Of a DNA stretch of 64,000 nt, positions 36,548 through 45,655 are shown one piece after another. The notes under the pieces were generated by a model that did no database searches, had not been told where the DNA came from, and saw nothing but the letters and a program-made list of their open reading frames with translations. Origin of the DNA: Rhodothermales bacterium. Lineage in GTDB: Bacteria; Bacteroidota; Rhodothermia; Rhodothermales; JAHQVL01. How positions within the stretch are numbered: position 1 is the first letter of the stretch; the number at the start of each line of letters is the position of its first letter. Position numbers and translations under genes: made by a program. The DNA lies in assembly GCA_041391505.1 (NCBI GenBank), contig JAWKNW010000006.1:186001-250000 (forward strand). Direction: 5' to 3'.

Positions 36548-36573
36548 GCCGTCACGTAGTAGTTACCTCACCC

Positions 36574-37911
36574 TTGACCACGTTGAATCAACCATCCAGC
36601 CGCGCCAGCGCCGTCCGTCAACTGAACCGGATCGAGCTGGAGGGCGCCTCCATCTCGGATGTCGGCGAAGCCGGCATCGACGCGCGCGACCACCGTCAGG
36701 TGCGCGAGTACGTCGCGGGCGTAACCCGCTGGCGTCGCTGGCTGGATTTTGTGCTGGGACAATACTATAGGGGCGACCTCTCGGCGATGGAGCCCACGCT
36801 CCGGCAGGTCCTTCGCGTCGGCCTTTACGATTTGCTGTTCCTGCACACCCCCGAACACGCCGCGCTGAACGAGGCGGTGCAGCTGGCCAAAACCCTCGTC
36901 CGGCCCGGCGCCGGCGGCCTCGTGAACGCCGTGTTGCGCAACGCCCAGCGCAACCAGGATCGCCTGCCCGAACCCATCGAGGACGACCCGGCCGAAGCCC
37001 TCGGCATCCGCTATTCCCACCCGACCTGGATGGTGCGGCGGTGGCTCGATCGCTACGGGCGAAAAAGCACGATCGCGCTTCTCGAATGGAATAACACGCG
37101 CCCGGTTTATGCGCTGCGGGTGAACACGCTCAAGACGGATGTCGCGACGATGCTGGCCCGCTGCGAGGCGCTGGGCGTCCGGGTCGAGCCATCGCCTTAT
37201 GTGCCCGAGGGCCTCCGCGTCGATGCGCTCCAGCCGCTCATCCGCGGCGGCGTGTTGAGCGAGGGGCTGTGCACGGTGCAGGACGAAAGCGCGATGCTCG
37301 TCGTTCATCTGCTGGATCCGCAACCCGGCGACCTCGTGGTGGATGTCTGCGCCGCGCCCGGGGGCAAGTCGTTTTTCGCGGCCTCGCTGATGCGCAACCA
37401 GGGCCGCATCGTCGCGGCGGACGTGCAGCCCGAACGGCTGAGCCGGCTCGAGACGGGGATGAAGCCGCTGGGGATCTCGATCGTCGAGACCCGCGCCATG
37501 GATGCGGCGCAGCCGGATGCCGATCTGCGGGCGACGGCGGATCGGGTGCTGCTCGACGCGCCCTGCACGGGGCTGGGCGTGCTGGCCAAACGGGCCGATC
37601 TGCGCTGGAAACGCACTGAGGAAGAGCTTTCCCGCGTCGTTTCGTATCAGGCGACACTCCTGGATGCGGCCGCCGAGATGGTCCGGCCAGGCGGCCTCCT
37701 CGTCTACAGCACCTGCACCATCGCGCCCGAGGAAAACGAGCAGCAGGTCGAGCGTTTTCTCAAACGCCACGACCAGTTTGTCCTGGAATCCGCCGGCGCG
37801 TTCGTCCCCGAAGCGCTCGTGAATCCCCTCGGTCACCTGGCGACGCTGCCCCAGAGACATGGCATCGACGGCGCCTTCGCCGCAAGGATGCGGCGAAGGA
37901 TTAGCGAATAA
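36574..37911 (+). CDS. rsmB: 16S rRNA (cytosine-967-C5)-methyltransferase
   Basis: This protein of about 445 residues has an N-terminal NusB-like domain (QLAKTLVRPGAGGLVNAVLRN) and a C-terminal Rsm/NOL1 methyltransferase domain: VDVCAAPGGKSFFAA (SAM), LLDAPCTGLGVLAKR (motif IV Cys) and LVYSTCTIAPEENEQQV (catalytic Cys). No ATG precedes the NusB domain in frame after the ABC gene, so the start is a TTG at 36574 (MTTLNQP) or 36583. The last four codons, ATT AGC GAA TAA, come from a heptamer array unit; the convergent gene ends with the identical codons. Confidence 0.88.
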   Translation: MTTLNQPSSRASAVRQLNRIELEGASISDVGEAGIDARDHRQVREYVAGVTRWRRWLDFVLGQYYRGDLSAMEPTLRQVLRVGLYDLLFLHTPEHAALNEAVQLAKTLVRPGAGGLVNAVLRNAQRNQDRLPEPIEDDPAEALGIRYSHPTWMVRRWLDRYGRKSTIALLEWNNTRPVYALRVNTLKTDVATMLARCEALGVRVEPSPYVPEGLRVDALQPLIRGGVLSEGLCTVQDESAMLVVHLLDPQPGDLVVDVCAAPGGKSFFAASLMRNQGRIVAADVQPERLSRLETGMKPLGISIVETRAMDAAQPDADLRATADRVLLDAPCTGLGVLAKRADLRWKRTEEELSRVVSYQATLLDAAAEMVRPGGLLVYSTCTIAPEENEQQVERFLKRHDQFVLESAGAFVPEALVNPLGHLATLPQRHGIDGAFAARMRRRISE

Positions 37912-38050
37912 GGATTAGCGAATAAGGATTGGCGATCAAGGATTGCTGAGGGATGACAAAGGGGCGACGAGCCGTACGGTCCTGATTCTCAATCACCATT
38001 CGCTAATCCTTGATCGCTAATCGCTAATCGTTAATCTTTATTCGCTAATC
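37899..38050. repeat. Two-armed heptamer array supplying both stop codons, GATTAGC/GAATAAG family
   Basis: The left arm 37899-37954 has eight units in 7-bp phase (GATTAGC, GAATAAG, GATTGGC, GATCAAG and variants). The right arm 37988-38050 has nine units of the reverse complement (GCTAATC, TTTATTC, CTTGATC, GTTAATC). The arms flank 33 bp of ordinary sequence. The outermost units lie inside the coding regions, so both rsmB and the STAND gene end in Ile-Ser-Glu-stop encoded by the same codons. The arms can pair and may terminate transcription from both sides. This is a third, unrelated heptamer family in the window. Confidence 0.92.
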
Positions 38051-41000
38051 TCCAGCAGATGCACGCCGCCCCCGGCGTCACCGAGGATGAGGACCTGGCC
38101 CTCGTTGGAAAACTTGCAGCTCGTGAGGGGGAAATCGGCATAGTAGGAGCCGGCCAGCTCCCGCGCGTCGAGATCCCAGATCCGTGCCGTATGATCGTCA
38201 GACACGCTTACGAGGTACCGCGCATCGGGCGAAACGGCCAGGTCGCGGATCTCATCCGTGTGGCCGGCGAAGCGGAAGTCCTCCTCGCCGCTGGTGAGGT
38301 CCCAGAGCCGGATGGTGCGGTCTTCGGAGGCGGACAGGACCTGAAAGCCGACGGACAGGGCGTGCAGGTGCCGGATGGCCTGGGTGTGGCCACGCAGCTC
38401 CATTTCGGTGGTGCCGGCGAGCAGGCTCCAGGTCCGTATGGTGCCGTCGTCGGCGCCGGACACGATGCGCTGGCTGATGTCGGACACCTGCAGCGCGCGC
38501 ACCGCGCCCCGGTGGCCGCGCAGGAGGTGGAGCAGCCGCCCGTCTTCGAGCGACCAGACCCGCACGGTCGCGTCGACCGACGCGGAAACGATGTAACGGC
38601 TGTCCTGCGTGATGCGCACCGCCGTCACGCCGCCCTCGTGGCCGGCGAGGGTATGCACGCGCTGCCCGTCCTCCATCCGCCAGACGATCAGGGCGCCGTC
38701 CTCCGAGGCGGAAACGAGGTGGTAGCCGTCCGGCGTGATTTGAACGGACCAGACCCAGTCGGTGTGGCCCTCCAGCACGAAGTCGGCCCGTTCAGTCATC
38801 AGATTCCAGATGCGGATCGTGGTGTCGAACGACGCGGTCGCCGCCAGCCGGCCGCTCGGCGCGAAGGCGGCGTCCCAGATCCAGTCCCGATGCCCCTCGA
38901 ATGTGGCGAGGCGCTGGCCGTCGCTGAGCCGCCAGACCCGCATCGTCTGGTCGTCGGAGACGGAGATGGCGTGCAGGTAGTCGGGCGAAACCCGGATGGC
39001 GCGCACGCTCTTCTCGTGCGTGTCCTGGTCCGGATGCCGATGCTGCGACGACAGGCTCCAGCGCTTGATGGCATGGTCGTCGGACGCCGAAAACGCGGTG
39101 TGCCCGTCCGGCGCGAGGGCGACGTGCCAGACCCAGTCGTCGTGCCCGGTGAACGTCCGCACGATGGCGCCCGTGCGCAGATCCCACACGATGAGCGACT
39201 TGTCCTCGGACGCCGTCACGAGGGTCGACCCGTCGGAGGCGACGGCTACGGAGCGGACGGCGCCCTGGTGCCCTTTCAGCACCCGCACGATGTGGCCGGA
39301 TGCGAAATCCCAGACGATCACGGTGCGGTCTTCCGAGGCGGAGACGATGTGCGAGCCGTCCGGCGTCACGGCGACGCCCCAGACCCAGTCCGTATGCCCC
39401 GGCAGCGTCCGCTCCACGACGCCGCGCGCGAGATCCCAGATCGTCACGGTGCGGGCGTCGGAGGCGGTCACGAGCCGTCGGCCGTCCGGGGTGATGGCCA
39501 TCGACCAGATCTGCCGCTTGCCGGCGTCGATGGTGGCCCGCAGGATGCCGGAGCGGGCATCCCAGACGCGGATGGTGCCGTCTTCGCCGGCGGACAGGAC
39601 GTGCCGGCCGTCGGGCATGACGGCCAGGCTCATGATGCGGCCTTCGTGATGGATGAGTTGCAGCCGTTCCTCGCCGGATTCGAGATCCCAGATCCGGATG
39701 GTGCCGTCGTCGCTGCCGGAATAGGCCAGCGGCTGGTCGGGCGAGACGGCCACGGCCTGCACGCCGGCTTCGTGCCCGTACAGGGTGCGCAGAAGCAGAC
39801 CGGTATGAATGTCCCAGACCTTCACGGTCGCATCCTCGGACCCCGACACGGCGTAGCGGCCGTCCACCGTCACGGCGACGCTGCGCACCACATCGAGATG
39901 GCCGTGGTACGTGTCGAGCAGGGCGCTGCCGGGGGTGGTGAGGCTGGATTTGCGCGGTTCGAGCCAGAGCGCGCGACGGTCAATCCGCTGCCGGATCTGG
40001 TGGACGAAACGCTCGATAGCGACGATGTCGAACCGGTTCAGGCGGGCGATGAGCTGCGCCGGCAGCTGGCCGGCGTCGCGCGTCAGGGCGCGAGCCGAGA
40101 GCCAGAGGGCCTCCTGGACGAGCCGCAGGGTCTTGTCCTCGTGGAGCAGGGCATAGTCGTCCTGCACGGTGGCCATGTCGGTAGCCCGCAGGGCCGCCTG
40201 GATCCAGTCGAAATCCAGCAGCAGGTCGCGCAGCGTATCGTGCTGGCGGGCCTCGACGAGATGGTAGCCGAGAAACCGGCAGATGTAGCCGTCGTCGCGG
40301 ACGTCGTGCCAGGGCCGGCGTTTGGGGATGTAGCTGGCCAAAAATCGGCCATGGAGATCGACGAGGCGTTCGTCGAGCACGTCGCGGGCCAGCTGCACGA
40401 GCACATCCTGGATGACGACGGTCTGCGGATCGCCCCGGCGTTCGATGAGGCCGTAGCTCTCGAGGTCCTCGAAGGCGACGCGGCGGTCGTACGAGGTGAG
40501 GGAGGGATCGATGACGCGCCACGCGCGGTCGATGGCGGTTTCGGGGAGGGCGATGCGGGGCTGGAAGAGGCCGAGGGCGAAAAACAGGTCGCGCCGCTCG
40601 GCCGGCACATACATCAGGTTGATGGTCGCGCAGGCGCGGAGCCGCGCATCGAGGTCGCCGGGATCGTCGACGGGCTGGCTGTCGAAGGTGGCGATCCAGT
40701 CGCCGGGCCGCATGCCCTTGCGGAGGATCGCGCCGGCGATGGCGAGCCCCATGGGGTTTCGCTGGAGCCGGTCCACGATGCCTTCGTGCAGCGGATGCGA
40801 CTGGCCGGCGCGGCCCGCGATGAGCGCCAGGGCCTCGTCGGGCGTGAACGGCGGGCAGCCGAGGGTCGCGTCGGGCAGCCCCTCCGCAACCTGGGGATTG
40901 CGGGTGAGCAGGAGGGTCCGGCCGGGATGCCGGAGGGCCTTGAGTTCGAGCGCCTGGTGCAGATCCCACACATCGTCGAAGACCAGCAGGGTGGATTTGC

Positions 41001-41403
41001 GGCTCAGGGCCGTGACGATGCGCTCCATCGCGCTCTCCCGCGTGGCATATTCTTCCGATTGGTCGTCCCCGACGCCGGCCCCGATTCGCGCGAGCTGGTG
41101 CGGGAGGTCCATCGGCTTGGGCCCCATATCAACCCAGAAAACGCCGTCCCGGAACGCGGAGCGGATGCCGGCGCCTTCGATGCATGCGCGGACGAGGCGG
41201 GTCTTACCCGATCCGATGGGGCCGGCGACGACGCGCACGTGGTCCGTGGGCGATTGCCGGGGCTGCAACAGCCAGGATGACAGGGCGGCGACGGCGTCGG
41301 GCCGGCGCAGGACTTCGGCAGACCGCGGGGCGGCCGGGGGGCGGGGTATGGACGGGGTGTCGTGCGCCTTCCTCTTCATGGTCGGGCCATCGCTGTGCGG
41401 CAC
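38038..41403 (-). CDS. STAND NTPase (NB-ARC type) with 14 WD40 repeats
   Basis: The product has 1121 residues. A short N-terminus (about 35 residues, no recognisable effector) precedes an NB-ARC-like module: Walker A GPIGSGKTR (61-69), Walker B LLVFDDVWD (139-147), LLLTRN (164-169) and GLPL-like NPMGLAIAG (216-224), then winged-helix and helical regions to about 500. From there 14 WD40 repeats run with an exact 42-residue pitch, enough for two seven-bladed propellers, followed by one incomplete repeat. No signal peptide is present. The architecture recalls Apaf-1: ligand binding by the propellers would license NTP-dependent oligomerisation. A signalling or phage-defence role is possible, but no effector gene is evident beside it. 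An internal ATG at 41379 is an alternative start. Confidence 0.9.
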   Translation of the reverse strand: MPHSDGPTMKRKAHDTPSIPRPPAAPRSAEVLRRPDAVAALSSWLLQPRQSPTDHVRVVAGPIGSGKTRLVRACIEGAGIRSAFRDGVFWVDMGPKPMDLPHQLARIGAGVGDDQSEEYATRESAMERIVTALSRKSTLLVFDDVWDLHQALELKALRHPGRTLLLTRNPQVAEGLPDATLGCPPFTPDEALALIAGRAGQSHPLHEGIVDRLQRNPMGLAIAGAILRKGMRPGDWIATFDSQPVDDPGDLDARLRACATINLMYVPAERRDLFFALGLFQPRIALPETAIDRAWRVIDPSLTSYDRRVAFEDLESYGLIERRGDPQTVVIQDVLVQLARDVLDERLVDLHGRFLASYIPKRRPWHDVRDDGYICRFLGYHLVEARQHDTLRDLLLDFDWIQAALRATDMATVQDDYALLHEDKTLRLVQEALWLSARALTRDAGQLPAQLIARLNRFDIVAIERFVHQIRQRIDRRALWLEPRKSSLTTPGSALLDTYHGHLDVVRSVAVTVDGRYAVSGSEDATVKVWDIHTGLLLRTLYGHEAGVQAVAVSPDQPLAYSGSDDGTIRIWDLESGEERLQLIHHEGRIMSLAVMPDGRHVLSAGEDGTIRVWDARSGILRATIDAGKRQIWSMAITPDGRRLVTASDARTVTIWDLARGVVERTLPGHTDWVWGVAVTPDGSHIVSASEDRTVIVWDFASGHIVRVLKGHQGAVRSVAVASDGSTLVTASEDKSLIVWDLRTGAIVRTFTGHDDWVWHVALAPDGHTAFSASDDHAIKRWSLSSQHRHPDQDTHEKSVRAIRVSPDYLHAISVSDDQTMRVWRLSDGQRLATFEGHRDWIWDAAFAPSGRLAATASFDTTIRIWNLMTERADFVLEGHTDWVWSVQITPDGYHLVSASEDGALIVWRMEDGQRVHTLAGHEGGVTAVRITQDSRYIVSASVDATVRVWSLEDGRLLHLLRGHRGAVRALQVSDISQRIVSGADDGTIRTWSLLAGTTEMELRGHTQAIRHLHALSVGFQVLSASEDRTIRLWDLTSGEEDFRFAGHTDEIRDLAVSPDARYLVSVSDDHTARIWDLDARELAGSYYADFPLTSCKFSNEGQVLILGDAGGGVHLLEISE

Positions 41404-41533
41404 GGTTGGGGTATTTGAACGGTAAGCTCACAAGATCGGAAGGGAGACGCCGGCGGACCATGGCGGTTTAGCGCATCCGGGGCGGGTCTTTTGCGCGTGT
41501 GACGACACAGGTGAGCTCTGGACGATTACCCCT

Positions 41534-42001
41534 TTATCCCATCCGCTCCATCACCATCGCTATGACGCGGCGGTAGACGGGATGGAAGCGGTCGACGTCG
41601 TCCTCGAGGGGGTGCCAGAAGTATTCGAACAGCAGGCCGGCCTCGGCCACGCTGCCCACCGCCCGATGCGCCCACCGTTCAGGCAGGTCGCTACCGGGGT
41701 CGATCAGGTAGATATGCCACCGCTGCCACTGGTTTTCGGTGAACGTGGCGGTGCCGGCGAAGACCTCCCAGTCGAGCTCGCCGATCTTGGCCACAATCCG
41801 GCCGGTGGCAATGCCCGACTCCTCCTCGAGCTCGCGCAGCGCGGCCTGCGCGGCGGTTTCCCGCAGCTCCACACTGCCCTTGGGGAGCTGGTAGCCGGCG
41901 TAGGGGTGCTTGAATGCCAGAATACGCCCATCCCTGACGACACAGGCGCAGGCTTTGAGCACCATCTTGCTCCAGTCTCTGTCTGGTTCGTCAAACATCA
42001 T
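41534..42001 (-). CDS. NUDIX hydrolase
   Basis: The protein has 155 residues from ATG 42001 (the next codon is also ATG). The NUDIX box starts at GSVELRETAAQAALRELEEE and matches Gx5Ex7REUxEExGU, so it is catalytically intact. The preceding YAGYQLPKG is the usual strand before the box. Substrate cannot be assigned from sequence; the small size and FKHPYAGYQLPKGSVE resemble diadenosine-polyphosphate or nucleotide-sanitising enzymes. The longer open frame upstream is a shadow of the methyltransferase gene. It lies 59 bp downstream of the methyltransferase on the same strand. Confidence 0.9.
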   Translation of the reverse strand: MMFDEPDRDWSKMVLKACACVVRDGRILAFKHPYAGYQLPKGSVELRETAAQAALRELEEESGIATGRIVAKIGELDWEVFAGTATFTENQWQRWHIYLIDPGSDLPERWAHRAVGSVAEAGLLFEYFWHPLEDDVDRFHPVYRRVIAMVMERMG

Positions 42002-42060
42002 TAGCCCTGGCGGTTCTCCGCAGTGTTTTCCGTGGGGTGCGTCGGCGAGCGCCGCGCCCT

Positions 42061-43236
42061 TCAGCCCTCCATCTTCTGCACCACCTCGAACTTGAGGTAG
42101 CTCGTCTCGGGCATCGCGTCGAGGACGGGATGGTCCGGGGGCTGGCATCCGTGGTGCAGGGTGCGCAGCGTCGTGCCGCTTTTTATGGCGCTGTAGCGGA
42201 CGATCTTCAGGAAGTCTTTCTCGTCGATCGCGTGGGAGCAGGATGCGGTGGCGAGGATGCCTCCCGGGTTGAGTAACTGCATCGCCGTGATGTTGATCCG
42301 CTGGTAGGCGCGGGTGGCGGCCTCGAGGTGTTTGCGGCTCTTGGCGAACGCCGGCGGATCCAGCACGATCAGGTCGAACGTTCGGCCCTGTTCGCGGAGC
42401 AGATCCAGCTCGTCCAGGGCGTCGCACGCCTTGTATTCGATGCAGTGGGAGACGTCGTTCATCTGCGCGTTGTGCGCGGCCCGGGCGAGGGCGCTCTCGG
42501 AGGTGTCGAGCCCCAGCACGGATGCGGCGCCGCCGGCGGCGGCATGCAGGCTGAATCCACCGTCGGCGCAGAATACGTCGAGCACCGAGCGGCCCCGTGC
42601 GAGCCGGCCTACAAAGGCGCGGTGCAGACGCTGGTCGATGAAGAAGCCGGTCTTGGGGCCATCGGTGACGTCGACATCAAACGCGATCCCGTTTTCACGG
42701 ATGCGAATCGGGCCCTCGTACGCGCCCCGGATCACCCCCTTGCATTCCGGCAGGCCGTCCTTGCCGCGGAGCCAGGTGTCGTTGCGTTCGACGATGGCCG
42801 CCGGCTTGAGGCGCTCCTCGAGCAGGTCGAGCACGAGGTCGCGCTGCTTTTCCATCCCGTAGCTGAGACAGCTCCACGTGAGCACGTCGCCGTAACGATC
42901 CACGATGGTGCCGGGAAAGCCGTCGCTTTCGCTAAAGATCAGGCGGTAGTGGGTGGCGTCGTGGAAAAACGACGAGCGCAGGGCGAGGGCCGCGTCGATC
43001 CGGCGGGCGAAAAAGGCCTCGTCCACCGGCGTCGCGACGTCCGTGGTTACCAGACGCACGGCGATGAGCGACTTCGCATGATAAAATCCCTGTCCGAGAG
43101 GCCGTCCGTCGGCCGTGCGCACGTCGACGATATCGCCCGTGGCGGCTTCATCGACGGCGTCGATCTGATTCGAGAATATCCACGGATACCCTTTAAGAAC
43201 GTGTTTTTCCTGACGGGGGCGGAGCGTGACGGGCAT
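42061..43236 (-). CDS. RlmI-like 23S rRNA m5C methyltransferase (PUA + SAM domain)
   Basis: The product has 391 residues from ATG 43236, where the family start MPVTLRPRQEKHVLKGYPWIF begins. A PUA domain at about 1-75 is followed by an EEHUD-like middle domain (GFPGTIVDRYGDVL) and a Rossmann methyltransferase domain with LDVFCADGGFSLHAA (SAM), LIVLDPPAFAKS (motif IV) and ASCSHAI. This matches RlmI/YccW-type rRNA cytosine methyltransferases; the exact target base is not deducible. It is first in a minus-strand series with the NUDIX and STAND genes and divergent from the PorV-like gene. Confidence 0.9.
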   Translation of the reverse strand: MPVTLRPRQEKHVLKGYPWIFSNQIDAVDEAATGDIVDVRTADGRPLGQGFYHAKSLIAVRLVTTDVATPVDEAFFARRIDAALALRSSFFHDATHYRLIFSESDGFPGTIVDRYGDVLTWSCLSYGMEKQRDLVLDLLEERLKPAAIVERNDTWLRGKDGLPECKGVIRGAYEGPIRIRENGIAFDVDVTDGPKTGFFIDQRLHRAFVGRLARGRSVLDVFCADGGFSLHAAAGGAASVLGLDTSESALARAAHNAQMNDVSHCIEYKACDALDELDLLREQGRTFDLIVLDPPAFAKSRKHLEAATRAYQRINITAMQLLNPGGILATASCSHAIDEKDFLKIVRYSAIKSGTTLRTLHHGCQPPDHPVLDAMPETSYLKFEVVQKMEG

Positions 43237-43474
43237 GAAGGTGGATGCGGGTATGGCGGTGCATGGAGGGATGGACGCACTCAGACGTGCGACCGTGCTA
43301 CGCGTTCCGCGCACGCCGGCACGAGTTATGCGCAGCGAGGGAACGCCGTCCGCCGGATTCCGTTTTACGGCATACCTCGCGAACACCCGCTTCTCGAACG
43401 ATCCTGTCGACATCACCCGCGCACGGTTACAATTTTTCGATCTCATCAACGGTAGCCGGCAGGTGATCATCCCT

Positions 43475-44584
43475 ATGCCTCGTAGCATCTCGACATTGCG
43501 CGCGATCCCCATCCTCCTCGCGGTCCTTGCGCTCGCCGCACAGGGCCCGGTGTATGCCCAGAAAACCGCCAAATACGGGGCAGACTTTCTCTCCGGCGGC
43601 GTCGGAGGACGCGCCCTCGGGATGGGCGCCGTCCATGTGGGCATCGTGCGGGACGTCAGCGCCGTGTACTGGAATCCCGCCGGCCTCGACGGACTCGCCT
43701 ATCCGGAAGTGGCGTACATGCACGCCGAACGCTTCGCCGGCATCGTGTCGTTCGACTACGCCGGCGCCGCGCTTCCCGTCAGCGCGCAATCCACCGTCGG
43801 CATCACGATCATTCGAAGCGGCGTGGACGACATCCCCAACACGCTCAACGCCTGGGACGCCGAGCGCAACCAGCCCAAGCCGAACCCGGAAAACTACATC
43901 GAACGGTTTTCGGCTGTTGACAACGCGATCATGCTCAGCTACGCGCGCCGGCTGCGTGAAGGCCTCACGGTCGGTGCGACGGGCAAGCTGATCCGCCGGA
44001 AAATCGGCGACTTCGCCGACGCATGGGGATACAGCTTCGATCTCGGCGCGCAGTACATCCGGGATCGGGTGTTCCTGGGCGTGAATCTGCAGGATATTTC
44101 GACGATGCTCCAGAGCTGGAGCGTCAACAAGGCCGAACTCGCGGCGCTGGAGGACTTCGGGCAGGAGATTCCCAACGGCGGGACGGTGCTGGTGCTGCCC
44201 GTGCTCCGCCTCGGCGCCGGCTATGTGGCCCCGCTTCGCTCCAGCAGCCTCACGCTGGCGTTCGATATGGACGTGGCCTTCGACGGGCAGCAGGCGTATG
44301 TGCTCAATGCCGGCGACATGTCCTTTCATCCCCGCGTCGGCGCCGAGTACCTGTTCAAGAACGTGGTGGCGCTGCGGGCCGGCATCAGCCGCATGCTCGT
44401 GTCGGACACCGTCGGAGGCATCAACCTCACGCCCAACGTCGGCGCCGGGCTCCGTCTCAACCAGTTTAACATCGATTACGGCTTCGGCGATTTCGCCGGC
44501 CTCACCGCCGACCTCGGCTTTTCCCACCGCATCGCCGCCCGACTCGTCCTCCAGCAGCCCCGGATGGCTCGGCCGGAAAAATAG
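43475..44584 (+). CDS. PorV/PorQ family outer membrane protein
   Basis: The protein has 369 residues from ATG 43475, which gives a clean signal peptide (MPRSISTLRAIPILLAVLALAAQGPVYAQ). The mature part starts AKYGADFLSGGVGGRALGMGAVHVGIVRDVSAVYWNPAGL, the hallmark of PorV/PorQ beta-barrels (FadL-like 14-strand fold). PorV is a shuttle or outer-membrane component for type IX secretion cargo, while PorQ is less defined; which of these applies here is not clear. No other por/gld gene is in the window. The TAG stop overlaps the first unit of a five-unit heptamer array. Confidence 0.85.
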   Translation: MPRSISTLRAIPILLAVLALAAQGPVYAQKTAKYGADFLSGGVGGRALGMGAVHVGIVRDVSAVYWNPAGLDGLAYPEVAYMHAERFAGIVSFDYAGAALPVSAQSTVGITIIRSGVDDIPNTLNAWDAERNQPKPNPENYIERFSAVDNAIMLSYARRLREGLTVGATGKLIRRKIGDFADAWGYSFDLGAQYIRDRVFLGVNLQDISTMLQSWSVNKAELAALEDFGQEIPNGGTVLVLPVLRLGAGYVAPLRSSSLTLAFDMDVAFDGQQAYVLNAGDMSFHPRVGAEYLFKNVVALRAGISRMLVSDTVGGINLTPNVGAGLRLNQFNIDYGFGDFAGLTADLGFSHRIAARLVLQQPRMARPEK

Positions 44585-44617
44585 GTTCTACGTTCCAGGT
44601 TGCAGGTTTCAGGTTCT
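44583..44617. repeat. Five-unit heptamer array, AGGTTYN family
   Basis: Units AGGTTCT, ACGTTCC, AGGTTGC, AGGTTTC and AGGTTCT are in 7-bp phase, beginning inside the TAG of the PorV-like gene. The family is the same as the left arm at 14402-14436 and, in reverse complement, 4883-4917. It occupies the first third of the spacer before the glycosyltransferase gene. Confidence 0.75.
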
Positions 44618-44677
44618 CGCGGTACCCGTACGGCCGCGGTTCTACCGACGTGTGTCTGGCAATTTCTCGATTATGGC

Positions 44678-45655
44678 ATGACCGCTGCCTCCTCCGACCC
44701 GTCCGCCCGCCAGTCGCTCGCCCTCGTCATTCCCGTCTACAACGAAGAAGCCGTCGTGCCCATGCTGCTGTCGGAGATCGCGGCGTTTCGGACGGCGCAT
44801 CCGGATGTGACGCAGGTCGTCTTTGTGGATGACGGGAGCGAAGACCGCACGGTCGAACTGCTCCAGCAGGGGACGGCGGGCCGCGACGGGTACTGGATCG
44901 TGGGGTTCAGCCGCAATTTCGGGCATCAGCTGGCGATCACGGCCGGCCTCGGGGTTGTCCAGACCGACGCGGCGGTGATTCTCGACGCGGATCTGCAGGA
45001 TCCTCTTCCTGTCGTCGCCGAGATGATGGACCGCTGGCGGGAGGGGTATGACGTCGTTTTTGCCGTCCGCGAGCGCCGGGAAGGGGAGCCGGGCCTGAAA
45101 CGCTTGGCCGCGGCCGCCTTCTACCGCTTTTTTCGCTGGATGGCCGACCTCGACATGCCGCTGGACACGGGCGATTTTCGGCTCGTCTCGCGCAAGGTGA
45201 TCGACGTCTACAACCGCATCGGCGAGCAGCAGCCGTTCGTGCGCGGGATCGTATCCTGGATCGGCTTCAACCAGATCGGCATCCCGTACGTGCGCGCCCC
45301 GCGCGCGGCGGGGCAATCGAAATACACCCTGCGCAAACTCATCAAGCTCGCGATGAGCGGGCTGACGTCCTTCTCCGACAAGCCGCTGCGGATCTCGATC
45401 CGGCTCGGCATCGGGGTGGCGCTCCTCGCCGTGGCGGGTTTGCTCGTCGCGCTCGGGGCGGCGCTGTTCGGCGGCAAGGGGGTCACGCTGAGCGCGGTGC
45501 TCATCTTCGTGGGTTTCTTCTTCGGCGGCGTCCAGCTGCTTTTTCTGGGCGTCGTGGGGATGTACCTGCTGCGGGTGTACGAGGCCGTAAAGGGCCGGCC
45601 GCGGTACATCGTGTCGTCCGAGTGGCGGTCGGAGGGCGCCGGGGACCTCGCTTAA
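44678..45655 (+). CDS. Polyprenyl-phosphate glycosyltransferase (GtrB/DPM1 type)
   Basis: The product has 325 residues from ATG 44678. The GT-A domain has LALVIPVYNEEAVVPMLLSEI, VFVDDGSEDRT, FGHQLAITAGL, AVILDADLQDPLPVV (DXD) and DTGDFRLVSRK. Two C-terminal membrane helices (about 245-275 and 283-305) and the amphipathic KYTLRKLIKLAMSGLTSFSDKPLR segment match GtrB/ArnC-like enzymes that load a sugar onto undecaprenyl phosphate. It sits between an outer membrane protein gene and mtnA, with no visible polysaccharide cluster partner except the phosphoglycosyltransferase 2 kb downstream. Confidence 0.9.
   Translation: MTAASSDPSARQSLALVIPVYNEEAVVPMLLSEIAAFRTAHPDVTQVVFVDDGSEDRTVELLQQGTAGRDGYWIVGFSRNFGHQLAITAGLGVVQTDAAVILDADLQDPLPVVAEMMDRWREGYDVVFAVRERREGEPGLKRLAAAAFYRFFRWMADLDMPLDTGDFRLVSRKVIDVYNRIGEQQPFVRGIVSWIGFNQIGIPYVRAPRAAGQSKYTLRKLIKLAMSGLTSFSDKPLRISIRLGIGVALLAVAGLLVALGAALFGGKGVTLSAVLIFVGFFFGGVQLLFLGVVGMYLLRVYEAVKGRPRYIVSSEWRSEGAGDLA

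Noticed and set aside
36247..36573. 110-residue N-terminal extension of RsmB
   Set aside because: It overlaps the ABC exporter ATPase domain in another frame, and homology of RsmB begins only at the NusB domain after 36574.
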